Source of the DNA: Acidovorax soli
GTDB lineage: Bacteria; Pseudomonadota; Gammaproteobacteria; Burkholderiales; Burkholderiaceae_C
Assembly (NCBI RefSeq): GCF_900107605.1
Contig: NZ_FNQJ01000003.1
Location: 1-64,000 of the forward strand
Direction: 5' to 3'
DNA: 64,000 nt
Below are positions 45,832 through 56,905 of this stretch, one piece after another. The translations under genes were made by a program, and so were the position numbers. Each line of letters opens with the position of its first letter. The first letter of the stretch is position 1. The notes beneath the pieces were generated by a model. The model made no database searches. It worked only from the letters and a program-made list of their open reading frames with translations, and had not been told where the DNA came from.

Positions 45832-45941
45832 CAGCCGCCAGGAGCCGCCGCCAGGCTGCTCGCCTGATGGGCGCTGCTGGCACTTTGCTGGACGGTGCTG
45901 GTGAACGGCTCCATGGCGACCGCCGCTGCCTGCAGGGTGCC
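45831..45941 (-). pseudogene. Remnant of a methyl-accepting chemotaxis protein
   Basis: The minus-strand frame encodes GTLQAAAVAMEPFTSTVQQ then SASSAHQASSLAAAPGG before a stop at the edge of palindrome B. It aligns with the signalling helix of chemoreceptors (pattern SLEETAASMEELTSTVxQNA ... NARQASQLA). Only about 36 residues remain, with no start and no hairpin tip. The remnant suggests loss of a receptor gene here, perhaps with the palindrome insertion. The 83 bp between it and the parC stop hold nothing recognisable. Confidence 0.5.
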
Positions 45942-46024
45942 GGAACCCGCGCTTTTGTTTTTCTGCAACCCCCGAGCGCTCCCGTTGGGCGTACCATTCC
46001 GGCGAAAAAGCCGGCGCACAGCCA

Positions 46025-48379
<2,355 letters not shown>

Positions 48380-48394
48380 TCGTTCGGGTTCGGT

Positions 48395-49210
48395 TCAATC
48401 ACGTTCTGGTGCGAAGTCACGCGTGTCTGGAAGCTTGTCCCGGCCCACGGCGCCGCTCGGGAGCTCCATGCGCACGCGGCCCGGAGCAGCGCGCTGGGCC
48501 AGCACGGTCGTTGGCGGCTTGAGCTGGGCATACAGGCCAAGCACGGTGCGCACATAGTTCTGGGTTTCCTTGAAGGCCGGAATCTGGTTGCCCGCCTTTT
48601 TCACCGCGCCCTCGCCCGCGTTGTAGGCGGCCAGGGCCAGGTCCATGCGGCCGGGAAACAGATCGAGCAGGTAGCGCAGATAACGGGTGCCGGCAGACAC
48701 ATTCACGGCCGGGTCGACGAGTTTCTGCGCCACGGTCCGGCGGGCGTCCGCCGCCACGCCGAAGCGTCCCGCCGTGGCCGGCATCACCTGCATCAGGCCA
48801 ATGGCGCCCTTGGGCAAGACGGCGCCGGCGTCAAACCCCGATTCGGTGGCAATCAGGGCCTGCAGCAATTCATAGTCCACCCCCTGGTGGCTGGCCGATG
48901 CGCGCAGGTGGTGCCTCACGCGCTGGTAGTCGGGCGAGATGTCAAAAAACGCCAGCAAACGCGCACTGGCCGCCGGCAGCGCCCCCGGCACAGGCCGCAC
49001 CGCACCCTGCGGCCCATCGCTCGATGAATCGAATTGCGTGCCGCGAAAGAACAGCTGGTAACGCGCATCCGTCTGCTCTGCGGCGAAGTGGGTCACGCCG
49101 CGTTCGTCCACAAAGGCCCACAGGTCTGCATGCGCCGGTTGTTGCGCTATCCATAGCAGCAGCACAGCCAGAAAGCGCAAAAGGCCTGAAGAACGATGCA
49201 TCATGGACAT
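48395..49210 (-). CDS. Exported lytic transglycosylase (DUF4124 + SLT)
   Basis: Murein-cleaving enzyme of 271 residues with signal peptide (LLRFLAVLLLWIAQQPAHA). A DUF4124-like segment (DLWAFVDERGVTHFAAEQ) is followed by the soluble lytic transglycosylase domain with the catalytic glutamate in IATESGFDAGAV, then GAIGLMQVMPATA and AAYNAGEGAV. The ATG at 49210 is chosen, with 49204 or 49201 possible; an upstream ATG at 49261 would lie inside parE. It sits between parE and parC, 23 and 15 bp from each, so it is cotranscribed with topoisomerase IV. Confidence 0.9.
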   Translation of the reverse strand: MSMMHRSSGLLRFLAVLLLWIAQQPAHADLWAFVDERGVTHFAAEQTDARYQLFFRGTQFDSSSDGPQGAVRPVPGALPAASARLLAFFDISPDYQRVRHHLRASASHQGVDYELLQALIATESGFDAGAVLPKGAIGLMQVMPATAGRFGVAADARRTVAQKLVDPAVNVSAGTRYLRYLLDLFPGRMDLALAAYNAGEGAVKKAGNQIPAFKETQNYVRTVLGLYAQLKPPTTVLAQRAAPGRVRMELPSGAVGRDKLPDTRDFAPERD

Positions 49211-49232
49211 GGCAAGTACCGGCAATGCGTGG

Positions 49233-51215
49233 TCAGATATCCACTTCCACTGCATCGCCATGCAGCTCCATCAGCTCGCGCCGCGAAGCGGCCTCGCCCT
49301 TGCCCATGAGCTTGGTGATGAGCCCTTCCGTGGCAGAGAAATCCGTGCCCCCCAGCTGCACGGGCAGCAGGCGGCGCGTGTCGGGGTTGAGCGTGGTTTC
49401 CCACAGCTGCTCGGCATTCATCTCGCCCAGGCCCTTGAAGCGGCTGATCTGGCATTTTTCGCGCGGCACGCCGTCTTTCGCGCATTTGTCGAGAATGGCG
49501 GTGAGCTCGCCTTCATCGAGCGCATACATCTTGGCCGCGGGCTTCTTGCCGCGCGCGGGAACATCCACGCGAAACAGCGGCGGGCGCGCCACATAGATAT
49601 GGCCGGCCTCGATGAGCTTGGGGAAATGCCGGAAAAACAGCGTGAGCAGCAGCACCTGGATGTGCGAGCCATCCACGTCCGCATCACTGAGGATGCACAC
49701 CTTGCCGTAGCGCAGGCCCGACAGGTCGGGTGAATCGTTGGGTCCGTGCGGGTCCACCCCCATGGCCACCGAGATGTCGTGGATCTCGTTGTTGGCAAAC
49801 AGCCGGTCGCGCTCCACCTCCCAGGTGTTGAGCACCTTGCCGCGCAGCGGCAGCACGGCCTGGTTTTCCTTGTCGCGGCCCATCTTGGCGCTGCCACCGG
49901 CCGAGTCACCCTCGACCAGGAACACCTCGTTGTAGGCGATGTCGCGGCTTTCGCAATCGGTGAGTTTGCCGGGTAGCACAGCCACGCCCGAACCCTTGCG
50001 CTTTTCCACCTTCTGGCCGGCCTTCTGGCGCGTCTGCGCGGCCTTGATGGCGAGTTCGGCCAGCTTCTTGCCGTATTCGACATGCTGGTTGAGCCAGAGT
50101 TCGAGCGCGGGGCGCACAAAGCCGCTCACCAGCCGCACCGCATCGCGCGAGTTCAGGCGCTCCTTGATCTGGCCCTGGAACTGGGGGTCAAGCACCTTGG
50201 CACTGAGCACATAGCTGGCGCGTGCAAACACATCTTCGGGCATCAGCTTCACGCCCTTGGGCAAAAGACTGTGCAGCTCGATGAAGCTCTTGACGGCGTT
50301 GAACAGGCCATCGCGCAGGCCACTCTCGTGCGTGCCGCCGGCGCTGGTGGGAATCAGGTTGACGTAGCTTTCGCGCACGGGCTGGCCGTCTTCGGTGAAG
50401 GCCACGCACCACGAGGCGCCCTCGCCCTCGGCAAAGTTGTCGTTGCCACTATCGGCAAAGCCCTCGCCCTCGAAGAGCGGGATCACCGGGTCACCGTTGA
50501 GCGTCTGCTGCAGGTAGTCGCGCAGGCCGCCCTTGTATTGCCAGGTTTGCGTGTCCCGCGTCTTCTCGTTGACGAGCGAGACCGACACGCCCGGCATCAG
50601 CACCGCCTTGCTGCGCAGCAGGTGGGTGAGCTCGCCCAACGGCAGGGTGCTCGATTCAAAGTATCTGGCATCGGGCCACACGCGCACCGTGGTGCCCTGC
50701 TTGCGCTCGCCGGCCTCCAGGGGACGGGCCACCAGGGGCTCGATCACGTCACCCGCCGAGAACACCAGGCGCGCCACCTGCCCTTCGCGGTGGCTGCAGG
50801 CTTCCAGGCGCGTGGCCAGGGCGTTGGTGACGCTCACGCCCACGCCATGCAAGCCGCCCGAGAAGCTGTACGCGCCGCCCTTGCCCTTGTCAAATTTGCC
50901 GCCAGCGTGCAGGCGGGTGAAGACCAGCTCGATCACCGGGGCCTTTTCCTCGGGGTGCAGGCCAAACGGAATGCCACGCCCATCGTCCTCGACGCCCACC
51001 GAACCATCAGCGTGCAGCGTGACCTTGATCTTCTTGCCATAGCCGGCCAACGCCTCGTCGGCGGCGTTGTCGAGCACCTCCTGGATGATGTGCAGGGGGT
51101 TGTCGGTGCGGGTGTACATGCCCGGGCGTTGCTTGACAGGCTCCAGCCCCTTGAGCACACGGATCGAACCCTCGGAATATTCGCTGGCGGACACAGAAGA
51201 CGGTTTGGCAGACAT
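49233..51215 (-). CDS. parE: DNA topoisomerase IV subunit B
   Basis: ATPase subunit of topoisomerase IV, 660 residues from the ATG at 51215. The longer frame to 51293 enters the MFS promoter region. GHKL ATPase motifs are EVLDNAADEALAGYG, DDGRGIPFG and GGLHGVGVSVTNAL. TOPRIM residues are FLVEGDSAGGSAKMG and SDADVDGSHIQVLLL. It is divergent from the MFS gene with 122 bp between. First gene of the operon. Confidence 0.96.
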   Translation of the reverse strand: MSAKPSSVSASEYSEGSIRVLKGLEPVKQRPGMYTRTDNPLHIIQEVLDNAADEALAGYGKKIKVTLHADGSVGVEDDGRGIPFGLHPEEKAPVIELVFTRLHAGGKFDKGKGGAYSFSGGLHGVGVSVTNALATRLEACSHREGQVARLVFSAGDVIEPLVARPLEAGERKQGTTVRVWPDARYFESSTLPLGELTHLLRSKAVLMPGVSVSLVNEKTRDTQTWQYKGGLRDYLQQTLNGDPVIPLFEGEGFADSGNDNFAEGEGASWCVAFTEDGQPVRESYVNLIPTSAGGTHESGLRDGLFNAVKSFIELHSLLPKGVKLMPEDVFARASYVLSAKVLDPQFQGQIKERLNSRDAVRLVSGFVRPALELWLNQHVEYGKKLAELAIKAAQTRQKAGQKVEKRKGSGVAVLPGKLTDCESRDIAYNEVFLVEGDSAGGSAKMGRDKENQAVLPLRGKVLNTWEVERDRLFANNEIHDISVAMGVDPHGPNDSPDLSGLRYGKVCILSDADVDGSHIQVLLLTLFFRHFPKLIEAGHIYVARPPLFRVDVPARGKKPAAKMYALDEGELTAILDKCAKDGVPREKCQISRFKGLGEMNAEQLWETTLNPDTRRLLPVQLGGTDFSATEGLITKLMGKGEAASRRELMELHGDAVEVDI

Positions 51216-51337
51216 GGGGCGGATTGTAGTGCCGCAGCCGTGCATGAACTGGATGAATACCCAGTCATGGAATCCCACACCGTCCCAGGTCATGCAGGTG
51301 TCAGGCAGATGCGTGCGGTATTCGCTACATTCCCCGC

Positions 51338-52555
51338 ATGCCTACGAATCCTCCCAAACTGTCCATGTTCCAGGTGCTGGCCTGCGGTGCCGCCATCGTG
51401 ACGTTGTCCATGGGCATCCGCCACGGCTTCGGGCTATGGCTGCAACCCGTCACCCAGGAAATGGGCTGGACGCGGCAGTCGTTTGCGCTGGCCATTGCCA
51501 TCCAGAATCTGTCCTGGGGCCTGATCGGCATTTTTGTTGGCATGGTGGCCGACCGTTTTGGCGCCTTTCGCGTGCTGGTGGGCGGCGCGGCGCTCTATGG
51601 CCTGGGTCTGGCCGGCATGGCGCTGTCTCCCACGCCCACCCTGTTTGCGCTGACTGCGGGTGTGCTAATCGGCGCGGCCCAGGCCGGCACCACCTACGCC
51701 GTGATCTACGGGGTGCTGGGCCGCCAGATCGCACCCGAAAGGCGTTCCTGGGCCATGGGCGTGGCGGCGGCGGCCGGCTCGTTCGGGCAGTTTCTGATGG
51801 TGCCGGTGGAGGGCTGGCTGATTGCCAGCCTGGGCTGGCAGCAGGCGCTGCTGGCACTGGCGCTGATGGTGCTGCTCATCGTTCCGCTGGCTTTCGGCCT
51901 GCGCGAGCCCGGATTTCACGGATCGGCACCCGCTCGACGCGACCAGACCATTGCCCAGGCGCTGGGCGAGGCGTTCCGCTACCCCAGCTTCCTGCTGCTG
52001 ACGGCGGGGTATTTCGTATGCGGCTTCCAGGTGGTCTTCATTGGCGTGCACATGCCAAGCTACCTGCGCGACCATGGGCTCTCGCCCCAGGTGGCCAGCT
52101 ATTCACTGGCGCTGATCGGGCTGTTCAATGTGTTCGGCACCTACATTGCGGGCACGCTGGGCCAGCACATGCCCAAGCGCAGGATTTTGGCCTTCATCTA
52201 CTTTGCGCGGGCTGTGGTCATCACCGTTTTTCTGCTGGTGCCCCTGTCGCCGCTGTCGGTGTATGTGTTTTCCGCCGTGATGGGGGCACTGTGGCTGTCC
52301 ACCGTGCCCCCCACCAATGCCACCATTGCGCAGATTTTTGGCGTGCAGCACCTGTCCATGCTGGGCGGTTTTGTCTTTTTCAGCCACCAGGTCGGCAGCT
52401 TCATGGGCGTGTGGCTGGGCGGGTACCTGTATGACCGCACGGGCAGCTACGATGTGGTGTGGTACATCGCGATCGGGTTGGGAATTTTTGCGGGACTGGT
52501 GAATCTTCCCGTCAAGGAAGCTCCCATCCGCCGCGCCGCGCCGCTGCCCGCCTGA
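51338..52555 (+). CDS. MFS transporter (oxalate/formate- or monocarboxylate-type)
   Basis: 12-helix major facilitator of 405 residues. The MFS signature after helix 2 reads GMVADRFGAFRVLVGG, and AAAAGSFGQFLMVP and FFSHQVGSFMGVWLGG are typical of the OFA / monocarboxylate branch. Substrate unknown, probably a small carboxylate. It is divergent from parE and followed by a 51-codon membrane-protein gene after 29 bp. Confidence 0.88.
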   Translation: MPTNPPKLSMFQVLACGAAIVTLSMGIRHGFGLWLQPVTQEMGWTRQSFALAIAIQNLSWGLIGIFVGMVADRFGAFRVLVGGAALYGLGLAGMALSPTPTLFALTAGVLIGAAQAGTTYAVIYGVLGRQIAPERRSWAMGVAAAAGSFGQFLMVPVEGWLIASLGWQQALLALALMVLLIVPLAFGLREPGFHGSAPARRDQTIAQALGEAFRYPSFLLLTAGYFVCGFQVVFIGVHMPSYLRDHGLSPQVASYSLALIGLFNVFGTYIAGTLGQHMPKRRILAFIYFARAVVITVFLLVPLSPLSVYVFSAVMGALWLSTVPPTNATIAQIFGVQHLSMLGGFVFFSHQVGSFMGVWLGGYLYDRTGSYDVVWYIAIGLGIFAGLVNLPVKEAPIRRAAPLPA

Positions 52556-52584
52556 CCACACCCGTTCCTCCGCACAATCCGTCC

Positions 52585-52740
52585 ATGGCCCTGCACAACC
52601 CCACTCCACGCCTTGCATTCCGCACTGCCCGGCTGCTGGGCTGGGTGGTCGCTGTGCTGGCCTTGCTGGCGGTGTTTGCGCTGTACACCGCGCCAGGCTT
52701 CATGGTCATGCTGTCAGACCAGCTCTGGGCATGTTTCTGA
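52585..52740 (+). CDS. Small single-helix membrane protein
   Basis: It has 51 residues: a basic start (LAFRTARLLG), one transmembrane helix (WVVAVLALLAVFALY), and the tail PGFMVMLSDQLWACF. The tail type (F-M-V-x-(L/M)-x-D-Q-x-W-A-C-F) is one I recall from other Burkholderiales, recalled not searched. Function unknown. It is 29 bp after the MFS gene and in the same direction. The ribosome-binding site is weak. Confidence 0.6.
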   Translation: MALHNPTPRLAFRTARLLGWVVAVLALLAVFALYTAPGFMVMLSDQLWACF

Positions 52741-52743
52741 GAA

Positions 52744-52808
52744 TTTCAAACCTTCTAGGCCACGAGCGCTCATGAATCAATCGCCAGCAGCTCTTATTGC
52801 AATAGCAA
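52744..52808 (+). repeat. Copy of the dispersed AGCTAT-type repeat
   Basis: TTCTAGGCCACGAGCGCT, a variable loop, then CGCCAGCAGCTCTTATTGC. It fits the same pattern as the copies at 3585, 18083 and 43722. It fills nearly all of the 77-bp gap between the small membrane gene and the methyltransferase gene. Confidence 0.55.
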
Positions 52809-52817
52809 ACATTTCCC

Positions 52818-53369
52818 ATGCACGGCACTGAAGCCCCTTCAGACTGGGTGCGCCGCTGGTCTCCCCTGGCCCCGCCGGGCAGCGCGGTGCTGGACGTGGC
52901 CTGCGGCGCGGGCCGCCACCTGCGGTGGATGCACGAACGCGGCCACCCCACGGTGGGCGTGGACCGCTCCGCCGATGCCGTGGCCGCCTGCGCGGCCTGG
53001 GGCGAGATCCACTGCGCCGACATCGAAGCGGGTCCCTGGCCCTTTGCCGGCCGACAGTTTGGTGCGGTGATCGTCACCAACTACCTCTGGCGCCCGCTGC
53101 TGCCCCTTCTGGTGGACAGCGTGGCCCCCGGCGGCGTGCTGATCTATGAAACCTTCGCCAGCGGCAACGAAACCGTGGGCCGCCCTGCGCGAGCCGACTT
53201 TCTGCTGCGCCCCGGAGAGCTGCTGGCCGCCTGCGCGCGCCTGCGCACCATTGCCTACGAAGACGGTTTTGTGGACGCCCCCGCGCGTTTCGTGCAACGC
53301 ATTGCGGCCGTGCGCGAAATCGAGCACCCAGGCCAGCCCGTCCGATACCGCCTGGACCTTCCGGTCTAG
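52818..53369 (+). CDS. Class I SAM-dependent methyltransferase
   Basis: It has 183 residues with the SAM-binding motif I VLDVACGAGRHLRWM near residue 26, the acidic motif II (VGVDRS) and the post-motif CADIEAGPWPFAG. TNYLWRPLLPLL replaces the usual motif IV. Cytoplasmic; the substrate is unknown. Similar short proteins occur upstream of dapA in related bacteria. The ATG is close behind a repeat and its ribosome-binding site is poor. Confidence 0.85.
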   Translation: MHGTEAPSDWVRRWSPLAPPGSAVLDVACGAGRHLRWMHERGHPTVGVDRSADAVAACAAWGEIHCADIEAGPWPFAGRQFGAVIVTNYLWRPLLPLLVDSVAPGGVLIYETFASGNETVGRPARADFLLRPGELLAACARLRTIAYEDGFVDAPARFVQRIAAVREIEHPGQPVRYRLDLPV

Positions 53370-53403
53370 TTAGAATGCCCTTTTACCGTTTACCACTGCG
53401 GAC

Positions 53404-54300
53404 ATGACCTCTTCTTCCGTGCCCCTTACCGGCAGCATCGTCGCCCTTGTCACCCCCATGCACGAGGACGGTAGCGTGGACTACCCTGCCCTGCGCAAAC
53501 TGATCGACTGGCACATCGCCGAGGGGACCGACTGCATCGGCGTGGTGGGCACCACGGGTGAATCGCCCACGGTCAACGTCGAAGAACACTGCGAAATCAT
53601 CCGCGTGTCTGTGGAGCAAGCGGCCAAGCGCGTGCCCATCATGGCCGGCTGCGGCGCCAACTCCACCGCCGAGGCCATCGAGCTGGCCAAGTTTGCCCGC
53701 GGTGTGGGGGCCGACAGCCAGCTGCAGGTCGTGCCCTACTACAACAAGCCCACGCAAGAAGGCCAGTTCCAGCATTTCAAGGCGATTGCAGAGGCCACGG
53801 GCGACCTGCCCATCGTGCTCTACAACGTGCCCGGCCGCTCGGTGGCCGATATGCAGCACGACACCGTGCTGCGCCTGGCCCAGGTGCCCGGCATCATCGG
53901 CATCAAGGAAGCCACGGGCAACATCGAACGCGCCCAGTGGCTGATCCGCGACCTGCCCAAGGGCTTTGCCGTGTATTCGGGCGATGACCCCACCGCTGTC
54001 GCCCTGATGCTGTGCGGCGGCCACGGCAACATCAGCGTGACCGCCAACGTGGCGCCCCGCCTGATGCACGAGCTGTGCGTTGCAGCACTGGCCGGCAATG
54101 CACGGCGCGCCATGGAAATCCAGTTCCAGCTGATGCCGGTGCACAAAAACCTGTTCATCGAAGCCAACCCCATCCCCGTCAAATGGGCCATGGCCCGCAT
54201 GGGTCTGTGCGCAGGCACCATGCGCCTGCCCATGACGCCCCTGAGCCAGGGCAACGAATCCACGGTCGAAGCAGCCCTGCGCGCCAGCGGCCTTCTGTAA
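53404..54300 (+). CDS. dapA: 4-hydroxy-tetrahydrodipicolinate synthase
   Basis: Aldolase condensing pyruvate with aspartate semialdehyde, the first step specific to diaminopimelate/lysine. It has 298 residues. The Schiff-base lysine is in [11 protein letters not shown] (about 168), the catalytic tyrosine in [10 protein letters not shown], and the threonine motif is [10 protein letters not shown]. It is probably first in an operon with bamC and an MBL-fold gene, spaced 43 and 14 bp. Confidence 0.97.
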   Translation: MTSSSVPLTGSIVALVTPMHEDGSVDYPALRKLIDWHIAEGTDCIGVVGTTGESPTVNVEEHCEIIRVSVEQAAKRVPIMAGCGANSTAEAIELAKFARGVGADSQLQVVPYYNKPTQEGQFQHFKAIAEATGDLPIVLYNVPGRSVADMQHDTVLRLAQVPGIIGIKEATGNIERAQWLIRDLPKGFAVYSGDDPTAVALMLCGGHGNISVTANVAPRLMHELCVAALAGNARRAMEIQFQLMPVHKNLFIEANPIPVKWAMARMGLCAGTMRLPMTPLSQGNESTVEAALRASGLL

Positions 54301-54343
54301 GCCGCCCGTCCCCCGACACTTGAGACACTCTGAGGATTTCCGC

Positions 54344-55435
54344 GTGAATCACACCGCACGACTGGGCCTGCTGGGCCTTGCCATGGTCCTGTCCGCCTGC
54401 TCCGTCCTGGAAAGCGACAAGATCGACTACAAAAGCGCCACCCAGGGGGCCACGCTGGAAGTGCCGCCCGATCTGACACAACTGTCGCGGGACAACCGCT
54501 ACGCGGTGCCCGGCACGACCGTCTCTGCGGCAGCATTCCAGGCAGGCCAGAGCGCGAAAACATCGAACACATCCACCGCAGCAGCCACCAAAATTGGCGA
54601 CGTGCGCATCGAACGCAATGGCAACCAGCGCTGGTTGGTGATCGACCGACCGGCCGACCAACTGTGGGAGCCCGTGCGTGAATACTGGCTGGAGAATGGT
54701 TTCAACCTGGTTGTCGATCAGGCCGACTTGGGCATTCTGGAAACCGACTGGGCGGAAAACCGCGCCAAGCTGCCGCAGGACGTGATCCGCGCCACCCTCG
54801 GCAAGGTTTTTGATTCGCTGTATTCCACCGGCGAACGTGACAAGTTCCGCACACGCCTGGAGCGCAATGCCGCAGGCGGCACCGAAATCTATGTCACCCA
54901 CCGCGGCATGGTGGAGGTGTACACCAGCGCGGCCAAGGACAGCACCGTCTGGCAGCCCCGCGCCGCCGATCCCGAACTCGAAACCGAATTCCTGCGCCGC
55001 CTCATGGTCAAGCTCGGTGTGAGCCAGGAGCAATCCAAGGCGGTGGCGGCAGCGCCCGCACTGAAGGCGGCCACGGTGCGCATGGCCTCGGTGAACAACG
55101 TTCCCGTGGTGCAGATGGACGAGGGCTTTGATCGCGCATGGCGCCGGGTAGGCTTGGCCCTGGATCGCACCGGTTTCACCGTGGAAGACCGCAACCGCAA
55201 TGACGGTCTGTACTTTGTGCGTTATGTCGCTCCAGGAACCGACAAAAAGGAGCCCGGCTTCTTCAACAAGCTGCTGGGCGGCGGCTCTGCCGCAACACCA
55301 CCGCTCAAGTACCAGGTGGTGGTGCGCAGCCAGGGCGACGCCACCACGGTTTCCGTGCTGAACGAGGCCGGCGCTCCCGAATCGTCTGCCAACGCCGAGC
55401 GCATCCTGCGCGTGCTGGCAGACGACCTGAAATAA
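54344..55435 (+). CDS. bamC: Outer-membrane assembly lipoprotein BamC
   Basis: Accessory lipoprotein of the BAM complex that folds outer-membrane proteins. The GTG at 54344 is chosen because GAGGATTT lies at the right distance. An ATG at 54320 would put extra polar residues before the signal. Lipobox AMVLSAC, then the unstructured BamC start binding BamD (KIDYKSATQGATLEVPPDLTQ, first part) and two helix-grip domains. 363 residues. The dapA-bamC linkage is conserved in many proteobacteria. Confidence 0.94.
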   Translation: MNHTARLGLLGLAMVLSACSVLESDKIDYKSATQGATLEVPPDLTQLSRDNRYAVPGTTVSAAAFQAGQSAKTSNTSTAAATKIGDVRIERNGNQRWLVIDRPADQLWEPVREYWLENGFNLVVDQADLGILETDWAENRAKLPQDVIRATLGKVFDSLYSTGERDKFRTRLERNAAGGTEIYVTHRGMVEVYTSAAKDSTVWQPRAADPELETEFLRRLMVKLGVSQEQSKAVAAAPALKAATVRMASVNNVPVVQMDEGFDRAWRRVGLALDRTGFTVEDRNRNDGLYFVRYVAPGTDKKEPGFFNKLLGGGSAATPPLKYQVVVRSQGDATTVSVLNEAGAPESSANAERILRVLADDLK

Positions 55436-55449
55436 GAGCCTGACTGCCA

Positions 55450-56238
55450 ATGCTGCGCTTTCGCAGCTTGGGCAGCGGCAGCTCAGGCAACGCCACTGTG
55501 GTGGAGGCAGGCGACGGATCACAGATTCGCCGCCTGCTGGTGGATTGCGGCTTCGGCATCCGGCAGCTGGCCACGCGGCTTGGCGCTGCGGGTCTGGGCA
55601 TCGACCAGATCGATGCCATTTTCATCACGCACGAACATGCCGACCATGTGGGTTGCGCCAAAGCTTTGGCGTTGCGACACCGTATTCCCGTATGGATGAG
55701 CGCCGGCACCCACGCGGCACTGGGTTTTCCCGATCTGGATGGGCTGCTGCAGGTGGCCTACGACATGGCGCCGATCGACCTCGGTACCCTGTGCGCATTG
55801 CCCTTCACCGTGCCACACGATGCACGGGAACCGCTGCAATTGCGCTGCACCGATGGCGCCTCTCACCTGGGTCTGCTCACCGACCTGGGCCACGCCAGCA
55901 GCCATGTGCTGCAGCAACTGCAGGGTTGCCACGCACTTTTGCTGGAAGCCAACCATGATCCGGACATGCTCGAGGCATCCGGCTACCCCGCCTTTCTCAA
56001 GCGGCGCATCGGCGGCGAGCACGGACATCTGGCCAACCATGCGGCCGCCAGTATCCTGACGGCCGTTCGGCACGCAAGCCTGAATCGGGTGGTGGCGGCC
56101 CACCTCAGCGCTCAGAACAACCAGCCCTGGCTGGCACAACAGGCGCTGGCGCAGGCGCTGGACTGGCCGGCTCAGGCTGTGGACGTTGCCTCGGCCGTCG
56201 CAGGCACTGAATGGATCGACGTCACGCTGTCCCGCTAA
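55450..56238 (+). CDS. MBL-fold metal-dependent hydrolase (YycJ-like)
   Basis: Metallo-beta-lactamase-fold protein of 262 residues. The start LRFRSLGSGSSGNATVVE and the metal motif ITHEHADHVGCAKAL are characteristic, with later ligands in EANHDPDML and the AAHLSAQNNQP histidine. The family includes putative exonucleases and hydrolases of unknown substrate. 14 bp after bamC, so cotranscribed. Confidence 0.9.
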   Translation: MLRFRSLGSGSSGNATVVEAGDGSQIRRLLVDCGFGIRQLATRLGAAGLGIDQIDAIFITHEHADHVGCAKALALRHRIPVWMSAGTHAALGFPDLDGLLQVAYDMAPIDLGTLCALPFTVPHDAREPLQLRCTDGASHLGLLTDLGHASSHVLQQLQGCHALLLEANHDPDMLEASGYPAFLKRRIGGEHGHLANHAAASILTAVRHASLNRVVAAHLSAQNNQPWLAQQALAQALDWPAQAVDVASAVAGTEWIDVTLSR

Positions 56239-56329
56239 GCGATGGATTCACACCCATCAGGCGGTTGGCGGGCAATACACACACCACTGTTGCGGGAATA
56301 GCCCCCCTGAACACGGAGGCCACCCACAA

Positions 56330-56362
56330 AAAAGCCCCGCACCTGCAGAGGTCGGGGCTTTC
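56330..56362. terminator. Bidirectional rho-independent terminator
   Basis: Stem AAAGCCCCG / CGGGGCTTT extended by ACCT / AGGT, with a 4-base loop and one mismatch. It is preceded by AAAAAA (giving T6 on the minus strand) and ends in TTT on the plus strand. It serves the lipoprotein gene at 56413 and the convergent dapA operon. Confidence 0.85.
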
Positions 56363-56412
56363 GGCTTCAGACACTCCAGCAAAGCTGGAAACCTCTGAAA
56401 TCGTTTCTGGCT

Positions 56413-56706
56413 TTACTTGGCAGCAGAAGCGGCGTTGGTGGCTGCAGTAGCAGCAGCATCCACAGCAGCCTTGGCATCGGATGCGGCAGTGGCGGCTGCG
56501 TCCACAGCGGTCTGGGCGCCAGTGGCGGCCGTGGCGGCAGCGTCAGCAGCAGCCTTGGCAGCGTCTACAGGAGCAGATGCGTCAGCGGCGGGAGCCGGAG
56601 CTTCCACAGGAGCTGGGGCAGGAGCAGCAACGGGCTCTTCTTTCTTGCCACAAGCGGCAAGGGCAGCAGCAGCGATCAGAGTAGCCAGAACGAGGGATTT
56701 CTTCAT
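56413..56706 (-). CDS. Alanine-rich lipoprotein with 14-residue repeats
   Basis: Lipoprotein of 97 residues: signal MKKSLVLATLIAAAALAACG with lipobox LAAC, a Pro/Ala spacer, then three near-identical 14-residue units DAAATAATGAQTAV, DAAATAASDAKAAV and DAAATAATNAASAA. These form an almost pure alanine helix. Alanine makes up roughly half the protein. It is anchored to the outer or inner membrane; its function is unknown. A TATAAT -10 (56819-56824, minus strand) lies in the A/T-rich region upstream without a clear -35. It has its own strong terminator, suggesting high expression. Confidence 0.85.
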   Translation of the reverse strand: MKKSLVLATLIAAAALAACGKKEEPVAAPAPAPVEAPAPAADASAPVDAAKAAADAAATAATGAQTAVDAAATAASDAKAAVDAAATAATNAASAAK

Positions 56707-56905
56707 TTCAATTTTCCTAAATAGACAGACAAAGAACCGGAATTGCCACCACGATCAGCTTCGACATCTGTTGACGCGTTGGTGGAATGCATTTGCATGC
56801 GTTTCAGCGCAGTCGGAAATTATATTGGGGATTCGTCAATACCGACTAACACTGACTGAGCGCAAGCAATGCATTCAATCTTTCAGATACACATCAGTAT
56901 TAACG

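Noticed and set aside
56413-56706. CRISPR array or direct-repeat DNA array in the A/G/C-rich repeats
   Set aside because: The repeats are 42-bp coding units of a lipoprotein with no spacers, and no cas genes are present.
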